Made by a program: the position numbers and the translations under genes
Origin: Haematococcus lacustris
Lineage: Eukaryota; Chlorophyta; Chlorophyceae; Chlamydomonadales; Haematococcaceae
Length of the DNA: 64,000 nucleotides
NCBI GenBank assembly: GCA_030144725.1
Contig: JASKMD010000029.1
Location: forward strand, 11,028,663 to 11,092,662
Direction: 5' to 3'
Shown here: positions 22,229-32,751 of the stretch, one piece after another
Layout of the letters: every line of letters begins with the position of its first letter
Position numbering within the stretch: the stretch's first letter is position 1
The notes under the pieces: generated by a model
Databases searched by the model: none
The model's input: only the letters and a program-made list of their open reading frames with translations
Told to the model about the DNA's origin: nothing

Positions 22229-24138
22229 CCCTCCTGCTTGCCCCCTCCTGCCCCTGCCTCACCCCCAAAGTACAGCACGCCCTGGCCTCCAGGCAGGGGG
22301 GCGGCAAACTGGGAGCAGCGGGCATGTGGGGTCTGGCCTGCAGGGGTCAGCTGGCGCCAGGCCCGCGTGCCCAGGTCCAGCTCATGCAGGTCATCCAGCT
22401 GCACCACCACACCAGCAGCAGCACCGCCACCATCACCACCACCAGCAGCAGCAGCATCCCCACAATCAGCACCACAATGAGTGACGCCATCAGCAAACAC
22501 CAACCACACTGACACTCACACATCATCACACGGGATTACACTCACTCACTCATTGCCACAGTACTATTATCTTCTCTAGAAACCACCTCCCCAAAGTTTT
22601 GCCAATTCCTGACCCTGACCTCAGTGGTACCTCAGCGATGAGGAGGGAAGCGTGACAGGCATGAGGGCACAGGGCATGAGGGGGGGCGGAGGAGTGGGAG
22701 CGGGAGGGGGAGGGGGAGGGGGAGCAGCTGCATTGGTCAGGCCAGCTGAGTGTGAGGGGGGGGTCACGGGCTAAAGGCCAGGTGACTGGCTGCACGGTAC
22801 CACGGACCTTGACCCCCACATGCCTAGCGGCCTGCCTGCCTGCCTGACTGACTGACATAGCAGGACAGCGAGGCAGCTGGGAACCCATGCAAGGCAGCTG
22901 GCCCCATGCAGACAGCTGGCCATGCCACTGACCATGGGGCCATGCTGGGGCGCCCCCCCAAACAGCAGCAGCTTGGCAGTGGTCAGGCTGGGGGCCGCCT
23001 GAGGCCCTGTGGGGGTCAGCAGGGTGAGGGAGTGAAGGCCGCGGCTGGAGGGGGAGGGGCCGCTGAGGGACAGCTGCAGGGCAGCAAGGCAGGGGCGGGG
23101 GGGGCGGGTCAGGTCAGGCGGCCAGGTGGGCAGGGGTCGACTGCAGCAAAGGAGGGTTGGGCAGTGGGCAGTTTGATGGTTGGTTGATGACGAATGACCT
23201 CTGGGGAGCATGACAGCCACACCAGTGTTTTATTTGTCCGCTTCGCCCTGATGCATTGTTTACAGCTCAAAGTGACATAGCCGGGGTCAATACCCTTGAA
23301 TCTATAGCTCGACCTAAGTTACAAATCTGCAAAATTGCAGGTCAAAGGCCATTTCATAGCGCGATGCGCAATAGTGCAGCTCGCAAAGCGACCATCTCAC
23401 AGCGCAAAGCAACCCTTATAAACAAGACATTTCCTAACTAGCGCTATATATCACACGAAACAAACTCTGGTGTGGCTGCCACACCACCAGCCTGGTTGAA
23501 ACAATGCAGGCGACTGGGCGCCTCCCTTGCTGCAGCTGCTGTCAATGCTGAAGCAGCAGCAGCAGCAGCATCCCTCGCCGTGCCCACCCCACGCCCTCCC
23601 GCCAGGTCGATCCCCCCTAGGGCATCCCCCTCCCCTCCATCAACTGCCTAGGCCCCCCACCCAGCGGGCCACAGTGAGCCAGGCATTGGACCAGGCCCTG
23701 CCCACCCCAGGTCAGCTACCTGCCTGGCTGCTGCCAGGTGGGCCCACCACCCCCACCCCAGGCTGCCATGTAGGCCCCCACCCCCCACCCCCCTACCCCC
23801 AGATGCCACCACCTGCCTTGCTCAGTGTGGGTGTGGTGCTGTGTGGGTCGCTGACGTCCAGCACTAGCACCTCGGCCTCACTGCGGTGGTGGTGTATGAG
23901 GATGTGCGTGTCCCCCACTGCCACCGCCTGGAACCTGCAGACCCTCACCACAGCAGCACATGGCTGGATGGGGCGGGGGAGGGGGGAGGGGAGCCGGGCC
24001 GCCTGCTGCTGCTGCTGCTGCTGATGATGATGATGGTGCTACTGCTGCTGCTGCTGCTGCTGCTAATGGTGCTGTTGCTGCTGCTAATGGTGCTGCTGCT
24101 GCTGCTGCTGCTAATGGTGCTGTTGCTGCTGCTAATGG

Positions 24139-24184
<46 letters not shown>

Positions 24185-26998
24185 AATGGTGCTGCTGCTG
24201 CTGCTGATGGTGCTGCTGATGATGATGGTGCTGCTGATGATGATGGTGCTGCTGATGGTGCTGCGGACATCAGGTCCATGTTGGTCATGCGGATGCTGGC
24301 AAGGGCGATACATTTAGGGAGGGGTGGGTGCAGGCACAGGCAGGGTGTACAGGCAGGGTGTGCTGAAGAAGGCAGGGCTGTGTGTGGGCCAAGGCCGCCA
24401 AGGCCCTGGCAGGGGAGGCAACCAGCACCGGTGGCAGTGTGACCAGGTGGTCAGGACATGCTTTGTAGGCAGGCCGAGACAGGCGAGCAGCCAGGCCAGG
24501 GAGTACAGGGTTAGTTAATTGTTCAGTTGGTCAGTTATTCAGTTGTTCAGGTAGGAGGGTAGGCAGGGGCAGTGGGGCTGTCGGTGTGCACCCCACCTGG
24601 ATATCTTGGGCAGCGCCTCCCCCTGAGGCTGCAGCTGCTGCCAGGTGGCGGAGCGCAGGTCCAGGCGCCACACGTCATCCAGGAAGGCCGCCTGGGGCCC
24701 TGCACCCCGCACAATGCCCATCACGGGGTGGGGGGCAGAGCAGGGGGGGCAGGCAGGGGGAGGCAGCAGTGTTTGCTTAGTTTCAGTCAGTCACCCTGGT
24801 GTTTATCACTCCACCTGGTGGCCATCTAGGCTGGTGATGGGATTCATTGTGCAAGGATGCAACAACGTTAGTTATTGGAGCCATGATCCACAACCCCAAC
24901 GCTATGTCTTGTTTGACACTGCGGCTCGGTTCTTGTGCACTGCGGACTTGTGGGTGCCCAGCCCCAGGGCAGGGGGCAGAACACCTCCCCTAGGCAGGGC
25001 CAGGGCAATGGGGCAACATGGCAATGGGTAAGGGCGGAGGTCAGGGAGGGGGCCAGGCCCATAGCCCAGGCTGGCGTGTGTTGCCCGACCCCAGGCTGAC
25101 CTGCTGCTGGGGCCCAGCCGGCAATGAGGTACAGGTGCTCCCCCAGCAGCACAGCCTGGGAGGCGATCCGGGCCTGAGGGGGGCAGGCCAGGTGGAGGCA
25201 GGGGGGGGGGCAGGGGCAGGCAGCAGGCAGCAGGCCAGCAGCGGGCGGGCGGGCGGGCGTGTCACCTGATCTCCACACAACACCCTCCTCCCCTGAAAGC
25301 TGTCAGGCAGCGTGCCAAAGGTGACCCCATGCAGGTCTGACCCCCCTGACCCTGACCCCCTGACCCCCTGACCCCTGATCCCCTACCCCCGGGCCACCTG
25401 GCCTTGGCCTGACCTGGCCTTGCACCGCCTTGGCAGCGTCCTAGTGTGGGTGGTTCAGGACCCGGTAGACCAACCTCTGGCGCTGCACCCGCCCTGCCAT
25501 ACTCCTCGCCTCGCCTCCAGCTGCTGCTGCTGCCGCTGCCACCCCTCACAGCCCCTTACACGCAGCCCCCCTGCCCACCAGATCCAGCAGCGGCCGCCCC
25601 CCCTGCACCACCCCTAGCGTGACACAATCCTTCCAGCCACCCCCCCACCTAACAACTCCTGCTTGTCCAAGCCCCTGCCTTTCTCCCCACCCCACCCACC
25701 CCACCCACCGCCGCCACCACCACCCCCCACCCTCACTCTGGCCCGTGTCTCAGGGCTCTCACCGTGGGCTGGGGCCCGGGGGCAAAGTGCAGCTCATGCC
25801 AGCGGCCGCCCCCTGCGGCCCCCTCCCCCACGGCTTTAAAGGTCCAGGCGTCCAGGACCTCCCGCCGGCTGACCCCCTCCGGCCCCTCCTGCACCCAGGA
25901 CCCACCAGGGGCAGGACCCATCCCATGCTGAACCTACACCTGGCCCTACATTACATTGGCGCAGTGCATGGGCATGCAGCATGCATGCAGCCTGCCACGC
26001 CTTGTGGTCAGGGTTTGACCGGCCTCATGGAAGGGTAGGGTTCCAGTTCCCTATGACTTCCAGTTCCCAGTTCCTATGACGCAGCCCAAGACTTGTGCTT
26101 TTCTAAGCCAAGGGCAATCCTCAGGTAGTCCCTGACTACTCCTTGCGCCCTGCTTGCCTCCCCACTCGATCTCACTTCTAGGTCACTCCTTGCGCCCTGC
26201 TTGCCTCCCCACTCGATCTCACTTCTAGGTCACTCCTTGCGCCCTGCTTGCCTCCCCACTTGAGCTCCCTGCCTGTAGACCAACCCCTGCCCTGCCCTGC
26301 ACACCACACCTGACCCTGTACTGCAGCCACACCTGACCCCCCGCTGGGCCTGGGCCTGGGCCTGCCCCACCATGCAGCCTGCCATGCCTTGTATGCCTGC
26401 CCCTGCCCCTGGCTTGGCCTGGCACCCATGGGACCCACACCAGGGGCAGGTCACCCCACCGGTCACCCTCAGCCCATGGTGCAGCTGCCCATGGTGCAGC
26501 CCATGGTGCAGCTGCTGCTCCACCCCCTCCTGCCCTGCCCGCGGCAATTCACCTGCTCCACATAACCGCCGATCATGATGGCGTCGTGGGCGTGCCAGAG
26601 CGGCAGGGATGCCCCGCACACACCCGAGCGGGGCAGCCAGGGGCTGGCGGCTGGCCCCTCAGCCACCTCCTGAGTGACAGCAGGGGGGGCCGGCAGGCAG
26701 GGCACACGGTGGCTGGCGGCAGGCAGGCCACACGGCAGCTGGCGGGCTATGGTGGGAATGGAGGAGCAGCAGGGGTTACGGGCTAGGGGGGTTGGGGTGG
26801 CAGCCAGCCACAGCACCGGCAGCAGCAGGCAATGCAGCACAGGCTCAGGAGCTTGGCCTCCCTCGGCCGGGCTGCCCAGAGCCATTGTGTGGCAGCAGCG
26901 GCACCACCCCGGTGACCCTCGCGCGCGCAGTCGGGTAACAGCCCCCGTGCCATCGCTGCTCGCAGCCCGTGGCGCACCTGCACCTGCACCTTCGCCAT
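21231..26998 (-). CDS. Kelch-repeat (beta-propeller) protein
   Basis: Thirteen exons: 26978-26998, 26553-26669, 25763-25888, 25475-25544, 25266-25336, 25101-25173, 24597-24699, 23813-23934, 23588-23643, 22933-23073, 22263-22398, 21689-21729 and 21231-21443. They total 1290 nt (429 aa), all in phase. Kelch-blade hallmarks recur: HDAIMIGGYVEQ, LDAWTF...RWHELHFAPG, LYLIAGWAPAAGG, LDDVWRLDLRSATWQQLQP, SRGLHSLTLL...KLLLFGG, LDDLHELDLGTRAWRQLTP, VLYFGG and LNDLFLFDKASCSWV, ending in ITLNTAT. Such propellers are protein-interaction platforms; no F-box, BTB or catalytic domain is attached. The exons at 25.5 and 23.6 kb are short and low in similarity, accepted mainly because they restore phase. Two hAT-type MITEs sit in introns. 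Confidence 0.75.
21869..22102. mobile_element. hAT-type MITE with 8-bp target duplication
   Basis: The ends are CAGTGCATTTG...ACAGATCACTG and the flanking 8 bp GTGCGCTG are repeated perfectly (21861-21868, 22103-22110), typical for hAT. The interior is homologous, in inverted orientation, to 23225-23430. It lies in an intron of the kelch gene. Confidence 0.7.
23214..23478. mobile_element. Second, inverted copy of the same MITE family
   Basis: The terminal inverted repeats are CAGCCACACCAGTGTTT and AAACTCTGGTGTGGCTG. The interior shares a segment including GCCCTGATGCATTGTTTAC with the reverse complement of 22.03-22.09 kb. It sits in another intron of the kelch gene. Confidence 0.6.
24001..24262 (+). 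repeat. CTG-rich triplet array with ATG/ATGATG interruptions
   Basis: (CTG)n broken by CTAATGGTG and GATGATGATGG units, in a kelch-gene intron. Poly-Ala/Leu/Ser frames over it are not genes. Confidence 0.9.
26131..26262 (+). repeat. 47-bp tandem repeat
   Basis: About 2.8 copies of a unit beginning GTCACTCCTTGCGCCCTGCT, in a kelch-gene intron. Confidence 0.85.
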
Positions 26999-26999
26999 G

Positions 27000-27599
27000 A
27001 CGCGGACTGCGCGATGCTGACGAGGGTGATGGAGTGCGAACGCTCGACCAGCGACTGAGTGTGGCGGGAGCAGGCGCGCTCTCATCAAGTGATGCGCGTC
27101 GGAGTGGCAGGAGGGGAGGGAAAGCATGGAAGGGGAGCATGCGAGAAATAGGTGTTTTGATATTCAAGCCTACGTCCAGGTGACTCCGTGCTACTGCCCA
27201 GGGTCATCAGGGCTGCCCCCTCACTCGCAGCAAGTAAGACGAGGACGCCTTAGAAGACACCAGACGACTCTGTGCCACTGGGCTGTGTCCCAATACTGGG
27301 CCGCCCGAGGGGCGACCCAACGGCCTGGTGCTGCTTTCGCTGACTGCGAGTGAGGCGTGGAGCTGACTGGGCTATACGGGCGGCAGCGGCTGGGGAGGGA
27401 AGAGGAGGGGGCTGGGCTGCAGGGGAAAAAGGGGGAGGGGAAAGAGTAGAGGTAGTAGGTGGTTGAGCTGCAGGAGGTGGGTCGTCTGCGAGATTGATCC
27501 GCAACAGCTCTCACAATGCGTCGCACCTGTAGTGCTGACGCAGCATAAGACAGACACAAGATTGGTAGGGTAGGGTTGTTTGTCATAAACGTGCTCCTG
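27000..27599. other. Region upstream of the kelch gene, no confident gene
   Basis: Open frames on the minus strand (27250-27504, Pro/Ala-rich, ending SSGVF) have no ATG and no clear splice partner. The stretch probably holds the kelch promoter and 5' UTR. Confidence 0.35.
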
Positions 27600-27845
27600 C
27601 GCAGCCCCCTTATCCCTCATCAGGGCCTCCCATCGAGTCGGACCACTAGGGACCATTACAGGTGCCACTAGGGACAACTCAAACTTTGGTTATGGGGCTG
27701 GGTGGAGTATACCCATGCACATTGCACATGGCGCAGGAGTGTCTACCACCTACACCATTGCCTGACAGCGAGGGCTGTGGTCTAGAGTTGGCATGACCTG
27801 CGTGCACTGATTGTAAGCTGATGACAGCTCAAATCAAGGCACACA
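27600..27845 (-). other. Conserved 3' segment of Fanzor-like copy B
   Basis: Reverse complement of the same 3' unit as 4139-4400, ending at the AAGGGGGCTG terminus (27602). About 250 bp; candidate guide-RNA/right end. Confidence 0.45.
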
Positions 27846-27860
27846 TTACTGTGCCCCAGC

Positions 27861-27896
<36 letters not shown>

Positions 27897-29290
27897 GGCC
27901 TTGGGTGGCCGGTCTCGCAGCCACTTGTAGCCCAGGCCAGGGTACTCCTTGCCCTTGGCTGACAGGGCTGCCTGGTCTGGCCAGAAGCACAGCTCCAATG
28001 GGCGCCACCTGCTCCCCCCAATGCGCTGCATGTTTAGCGCTGCATAGCAGTCCCTGTCCACCCAACTGCCTGACTGTGGTACTGGTTTGGATGTGGTAGC
28101 CTTGCCCTTGCCTTTGCCCTTGGTGCGCTGGGTGGGCTCGACTACCTGCTCAGCCTTGGTGCGCTTGGCTGGCGGGGGAGTGCTGGGCCCAGGCTCAGAG
28201 GCTGCTGGCTGTGTGGCTGCCTGGCTGCTGCGTGGGGCCTGTGGGGGCTTGCGTGGGGCCACTACCGGGCACCACATCAGGCCCCGCACTGGCTGGCCAC
28301 GCTCCTGGCTCCAGGCTGGGCGCACCAGGCGCTGTTCCACCTGCCCTGCTGGGGGCTTCCAGTCTGCAGGCCTTGTGGCACTGAGTTTGTCCAGCTCCTC
28401 CTCACAGGGCTGCTGGCTATTCACTGCTGAGCTGCCCCTGATGGTGCGATGCTCATCCACAAGCACCACCCTGCCCCGCCGCCGGTCTGTGCCCCTGGGC
28501 CTGCACACCACCTTGCAGCAGGCCCGCAGCACCATGTCAGCACCCCACCCTCCCTCAGTGCCAATGCCTGCTGCGCCAAAGAACACCACCAGCTGCTTGG
28601 CGCGCCCATGGCGCTTCATGGACACCTCCGCCATGTCCTTCTCCAACTGCAGCCATGCACACAAGGCACACACAGGGTGGCTGACATGTTGGCACCAGGC
28701 ATGGCATGGCACAGTCAACCACTCTTTCACTTCATGCCATCCCGCCACCTCTCAGTTCCGTACCCTCCCTCCCTCCCACCCTCACCTTCTTGATGAACTG
28801 CACAAGCGCCCAGTCCTGGGCTCCGTACAGCCTCAGCCACTGCCGTGCCCACTTGGGGTCCAGGTACACCTCCCACACTGCATCCCAGGTGGCCAGGGTG
28901 ACGGTGATGTGCTTCAGGTTGGCCTCCAGGGAGGTGCCGGCTGAGCTGGCTGCTGCCAGGTGCTGGAGGTGGGGCTGGATCGATGCTAGCCACCGCTGGG
29001 TGCCGCGGCCTGCCCCACCACAGAGCCACAGAGTCTCTTTGGTCAGCCCTAAGTGTGAGCACACACCGTGGAGAAGTCTGCTGTCCAGCACACCCCACCC
29101 TGGCCATAAGGGTGAGGGTGAAGGGGGGTGGGCAGGTCAGGGTCCGGGCACCACCCCTATGCTTGCTGCGCTTTGGCTGCCTTGGCACAGGTGGGGTGGG
29201 GGGCTGCTGCCGCTGCTCCAAACACCTGCACACATGCACCGCAGACTGTGCCTCCATTGCTAGCTCAGGCTCCCATAGCTCTTGCACCCC
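27846..29290 (-). CDS. Fanzor-like (eukaryotic TnpB) protein, copy B, 5'-truncated
   Basis: Best-preserved copy. The last exon (27846-28646, 267 codons) joins in phase to an exon ending at 28786 (TWDAVWEVYLDPKWARQWLR, GAQDWALVQFIKK). An earlier exon encodes QELWEPELAMEAQ. The last exon carries VVFFGAAGIGTEGGW, VLVDEHRTIRGSS, GLMWCPVV, a Lys/Pro/Ser-rich linker, then DRDCYAALNMQRIG (RuvC-III) and a polyQ tail. Motif order fits TnpB/Fanzor: VD-x-x-x-T-S, zinc ribbon, then RD. TnpB/Fanzor are RNA-guided DNA endonucleases. Odd points: of the four expected zinc cysteines only one (WC) remains, the usual TS is TI here, and the linker to RD is about 70 residues. The 5' end is cut at 29290 by a MITE. 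Nuclease activity is not claimed. Confidence 0.55.
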
Positions 29291-29295
29291 CACTA

Positions 29296-29557
29296 GGGCG
29301 GTTCCCTTCCTAATCTAATATTAGTTCTAATATGAGCTAATATGAGCTAATATGAGCTCCCAATTAGCTCGTACTAGCTCGTAGTAGCTCATATCAGCTC
29401 CCGTTTGGCTCATATCAGCTCCCGGAATGAACTCATAGGAGCTCTTATTAGCTCATATTAGCTCCCGGAATTGGCTCACGCCACTTCAGCTGATATTAGC
29501 GCTAAAATTAGCTAATACGCCACTTTTGGCTCGGAACTAATATTAGCGGACACGCCC
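29296..29557. mobile_element. MITE with TA target sites and AGCT-rich core
   Basis: The ends GGGCGGTTCC and GGACACGCCC form imperfect terminal inverted repeats continuing into CTAATATTAG on both sides, flanked by TA (29294-29295, 29558-29559). The AT-rich core consists of degenerate units such as AGCTCATATTAGCTC. Its insertion coincides with the 5' break of Fanzor-like copy B. Confidence 0.55.
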
Positions 29558-29799
29558 TAATCCCCACACACCGGCTGTCACACCGTTGTGAGGGATTTCT
29601 CGATTCGGTTGATCGGTTGACTGGTCTCATAGCCGCCACTTGCGTAACATGGCCTTTTCGGGCTTGCCCAGGTATGGCTGAGCGGCCTACCCACCTGCAC
29701 AGCTCAGTGGGGCGTGGCCTGGGCCGACTGCACAGCGGCGAGTCTTGAGCGCGGTTGCTATGCTAGATATAACCACCACTTTCAACTGAATGTGCAATT

Positions 29800-30120
29800 G
29801 TAAGACAAAACTGGTACGGTAGGATACCCCGTCATAAACGTGCGTCGCACTCCTATGCAGCGTCGATGAAAAACCCAAAGACATATGCAGTGGGTGCGAC
29901 GGCGACATGTCCCACAAAGCAACGAACAGAACAACGACTAGCCTGACACTGGGAACGCCAAGCAACAATACCACCACGCCTGTGGGATGCACCGCGAGCG
30001 TCACCGCCGCACCGCCAAGCCACCGCGGCGGATGAGCACGCGACACCCGGTCCCCCGAGGCGGCGTCCCGTACATTTGCCCAGGAAGCCGGTATTCCCAA
30101 GGCTTCAACCCGCGGCTGCG
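29800..30120 (+). repeat. Dispersed repeat shared with 34886-35006
   Basis: Both contain CACCGCCGCACCG, GCGACACCCGGTCCCCC, GGCGGCGTCCCG and a GCCGGTATT end. One lies next to Fanzor-like copy B, the other next to copy C. It overlaps the 3' flank of the fibrillin gene. Confidence 0.55.
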
Positions 30121-30141
30121 TACCGCCTCGTCTGGCACACC

Positions 30142-32550
30142 CTACTTGTAAACCTGCAGGACGCCCGCCTTCGCCGACCACTCGGGGTCAGCGCGCCGCC
30201 ACAGCGCCAGGCCCCCGCTGCGACCCCGGCCCACCAGCAGCTCCGAGTCCAAGTAAGCGTACAAGAAGAAGGGCAGGTCGGCTTGCTCCCTGCGCAAATG
30301 AGGATGGCAGAGTGGGAAGAGCCGATCCGGAAGCTTGCAGGTTGGTGAGGAGGGTGAGGTTAAGGGTGGAATGTTTGCAGTGTGGCTATGAGCCACTCTT
30401 AGCCTAGGAAACGGAGCAGGCCCATCACCTTGTGCTGCCTGTTGTGCATAGCATTAGAAGCTGGCTGGAAGCTGAGGATAAAGAGTGACCCACTTGGGTG
30501 GAAGCTGGTCAAAGGGCGTGGAGGCCTTCAGTGGGATGCTAAGCCTCCATGGGCCCAGGCCCAGGTTCAGGCTGTTCACGTCAAACATCAGGCGGCGCTG
30601 CGTGCAGGTGGGGGCAAGGGGTGGGGCCAAGGGTGGGCAGGCAGCCATGCATTAAAGCCGCTGTTGCCACTGCTACTGCCACAGCCGCTGTGATGTTTGC
30701 CGCCGTGATGTTTGATCTTCTGGTTGGCTTCCACATGCCGTACACTTGCCCAACAATTACCCCTGGCTAACCCGCTCCCATTCCATCCCAATCCCGCCCT
30801 TTGCCGCCTTGTCCCCTCCCCCTTCGCACCACTCACCCCCTTCATGAGGTAGGGGCCCTTGAAGGTCAGGGACGCCAGGGGTCCCAGGAACACTCCGTTC
30901 TCAAAGCTCATCTCATCCAGCACAAACTTTTGGCAAGCCGGAATTGGGAAGTACCGTCCCCCTCCCCCCTTGCTGCCCTTGCTGGCTGCCATGACGTCCT
31001 TGGCGGCTGAGCCAGGGCAGCAGCAGTAGCAGCAGCAGCAGTGGCAGGAGAAAGGAGGAAGGAGCAGGACGTAGGTGAAGTATCAAAGGCGGTACAGCAT
31101 GAGCGACAGCAGCAGCAGGGTGAGCATGTAGGGCGGTGAGCTGAGCATACTAGCCTGGTCAAGGCCACAGCCAGCTAAGGAGCACGGCAGCCTTCCAGCC
31201 ACATGGGCCCATGCCTGACCCCAGCCCTGCTCCTGAGCCAGCCCCTCCCTGGCCCTGACCACATGCATCAAGGGTCAGCCAATGGCAACAGCTCACGTGC
31301 AGTGTAGATGAGGCGCCAGCGCGTGGCTGGGTCCGTCAGCCATTGTTGCCACGCTTCACTGGGCTGTGGTCAGTAGGCAGGCAGGCAGGCAACCATGACA
31401 GGCAGGCAGTGTGGCCCCTGCCCCTCCAGCAGAACACAGGGTTGAGGCGTCTGGCTGTGTGTATGAGGGGGAGGGGGGAGGATGGCATGCTCATGGGACA
31501 CGCATGGAGCCGTGCATGCATGCAGCTATCAACTCCATGTGCCATGTCTGTTGCTGTTGGCAATGGTCAGCTAGGTTGGTTTGTTTGGTCCGATTCTGCA
31601 TGCTTTGCAAGTGGGTGGATGCTGGGTTACTGCTGCACCTGTGCTACCTGGAGATTGTGCCTGTGCTCACCCCTGACGGTGCCTGAACCCTGCCTGTGCC
31701 GAGCCCTAACAGCGGGCAGTGGCTATAAATGGGTAATGTTTTGTGGTGCTGATGAACGGGTCAAGGATAGCTTACACACATACAGCTTCACAAGGACAGG
31801 GTCACATCCAGCCCCCCCACCCCTCACTAGGGCCTACTAGGGGCCATCATAGGTACCACTAGGGACAACTCGAACTTTGGTTATGGGGCTGGGTGGAGTA
31901 TACCCATGCACATGGCACATTCCCGGAGATTCATGAAGTGATGCATGCATCACTGCAGCCTCAGAACTTTTTTGTGTCGAACCACCCTGTCACTCTGCTC
32001 CCTCGCTTCCCCTGCTTGGGCTCGGCCACGCTTTCTTTCCTTCGTTGTGAGGGTCACATCCAGCCTGACTCATGCTCTGAGCTGCCCTGAATATGTCACA
32101 ATGTGGCTGGCCAAAGGGTCACACCTGCAGTTTGGCTTGCTCTAGGGCCACCAGGGACTTGAGCACCTCTGGTGGGGGGACTGAACCTGGCTGTCTTGCC
32201 GCTGCAAGATAGCACATGCAGCTGATTTGAGTGCATGAGTGCATGAGTGGGAGTGCATGAGTGGGAGGTACACAGCCCTCATAGGAGCACAGGGTTGCAG
32301 ACGTCATGTGGCAGCACCTTGAGGATACGAAGCTCTGGGGGCTGGATCTCCCCTGAGCAGTTTGATTACGCGCTCGATGCCCGCTCCAGCGCATCAGAAG
32401 GTAGCTGCACCCACCAGATCGAAGCACTTCAAGGATGGGTTCCACAGGGACTGCAGGTTTGACGGGCGCGGAGACGTCAGCTGCGGCCCTGCAGACTTGC
32501 GCGCGGCGCGTGCCCGCGATGTGCGGCCGCTGGACGGCGGTGCTGAGCAT
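30142..32550 (-). CDS. Plastid lipid-associated protein (PAP/fibrillin)
   Basis: Exons 32428-32550, 32125-32190, 31297-31358, 30837-31006, 30494-30597 and 30142-30289. The N-terminus (MLSTAVQRPHIAGTRRAQVC) is Ser/Arg/Ala-rich like a chloroplast transit peptide. The mature part has TDPATRWRLIYTA, FVLDEMSFENGVFLGPLASL, TFKGPYLMKG, FDVNSLNLGLGPWRLSIPLK and LPFFLYAYLDSELLVGRG..GLALWRR. This is the PAP/fibrillin pattern of a lipocalin-like barrel in thylakoids and plastoglobules or carotenoid globules. Junctions from exon 3 onward are in phase. One exon between 32125 and 31358 (phase 0 to 2) was not found, so the N-terminal third is incomplete. A 3' fragment of the Fanzor-like element lies in that intron region. 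The product ends KAGVLQVYK, stop. Confidence 0.75.
31826..31925 (-). repeat. Truncated 3' segment of the Fanzor-like element
   Basis: Matches part of the 3' unit (reverse complement), including CACTAGGGACAACTCG and CTTTGGTTATGGGGCTGG, as in copies B and C. Inserted in a fibrillin-gene intron. Confidence 0.7.
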
Positions 32551-32751
32551 CGCGAGTGAAGCAAATGAAAAGATCCGCAATTGAAATAGATTTCAGGAAA
32601 GCCTGTGTCCCCTATCGTGGGTAGCCCCTACACTTCTCCACCACAGGTAGCCGGCTATTGACACTGTGCCGCTAACCTGGGTTGACCCTAGCAGTGCTGA
32701 AGCCCTACACTATACATGCTCTCGCTCACACATATTCCCCTTTGTAGAGGG

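Noticed and set aside
27221..27586. Pro/Ser-rich minus-strand frames at 27.2-27.6 kb
   Set aside because: No ATG and no phase-consistent splice partner; composition alone is not enough.
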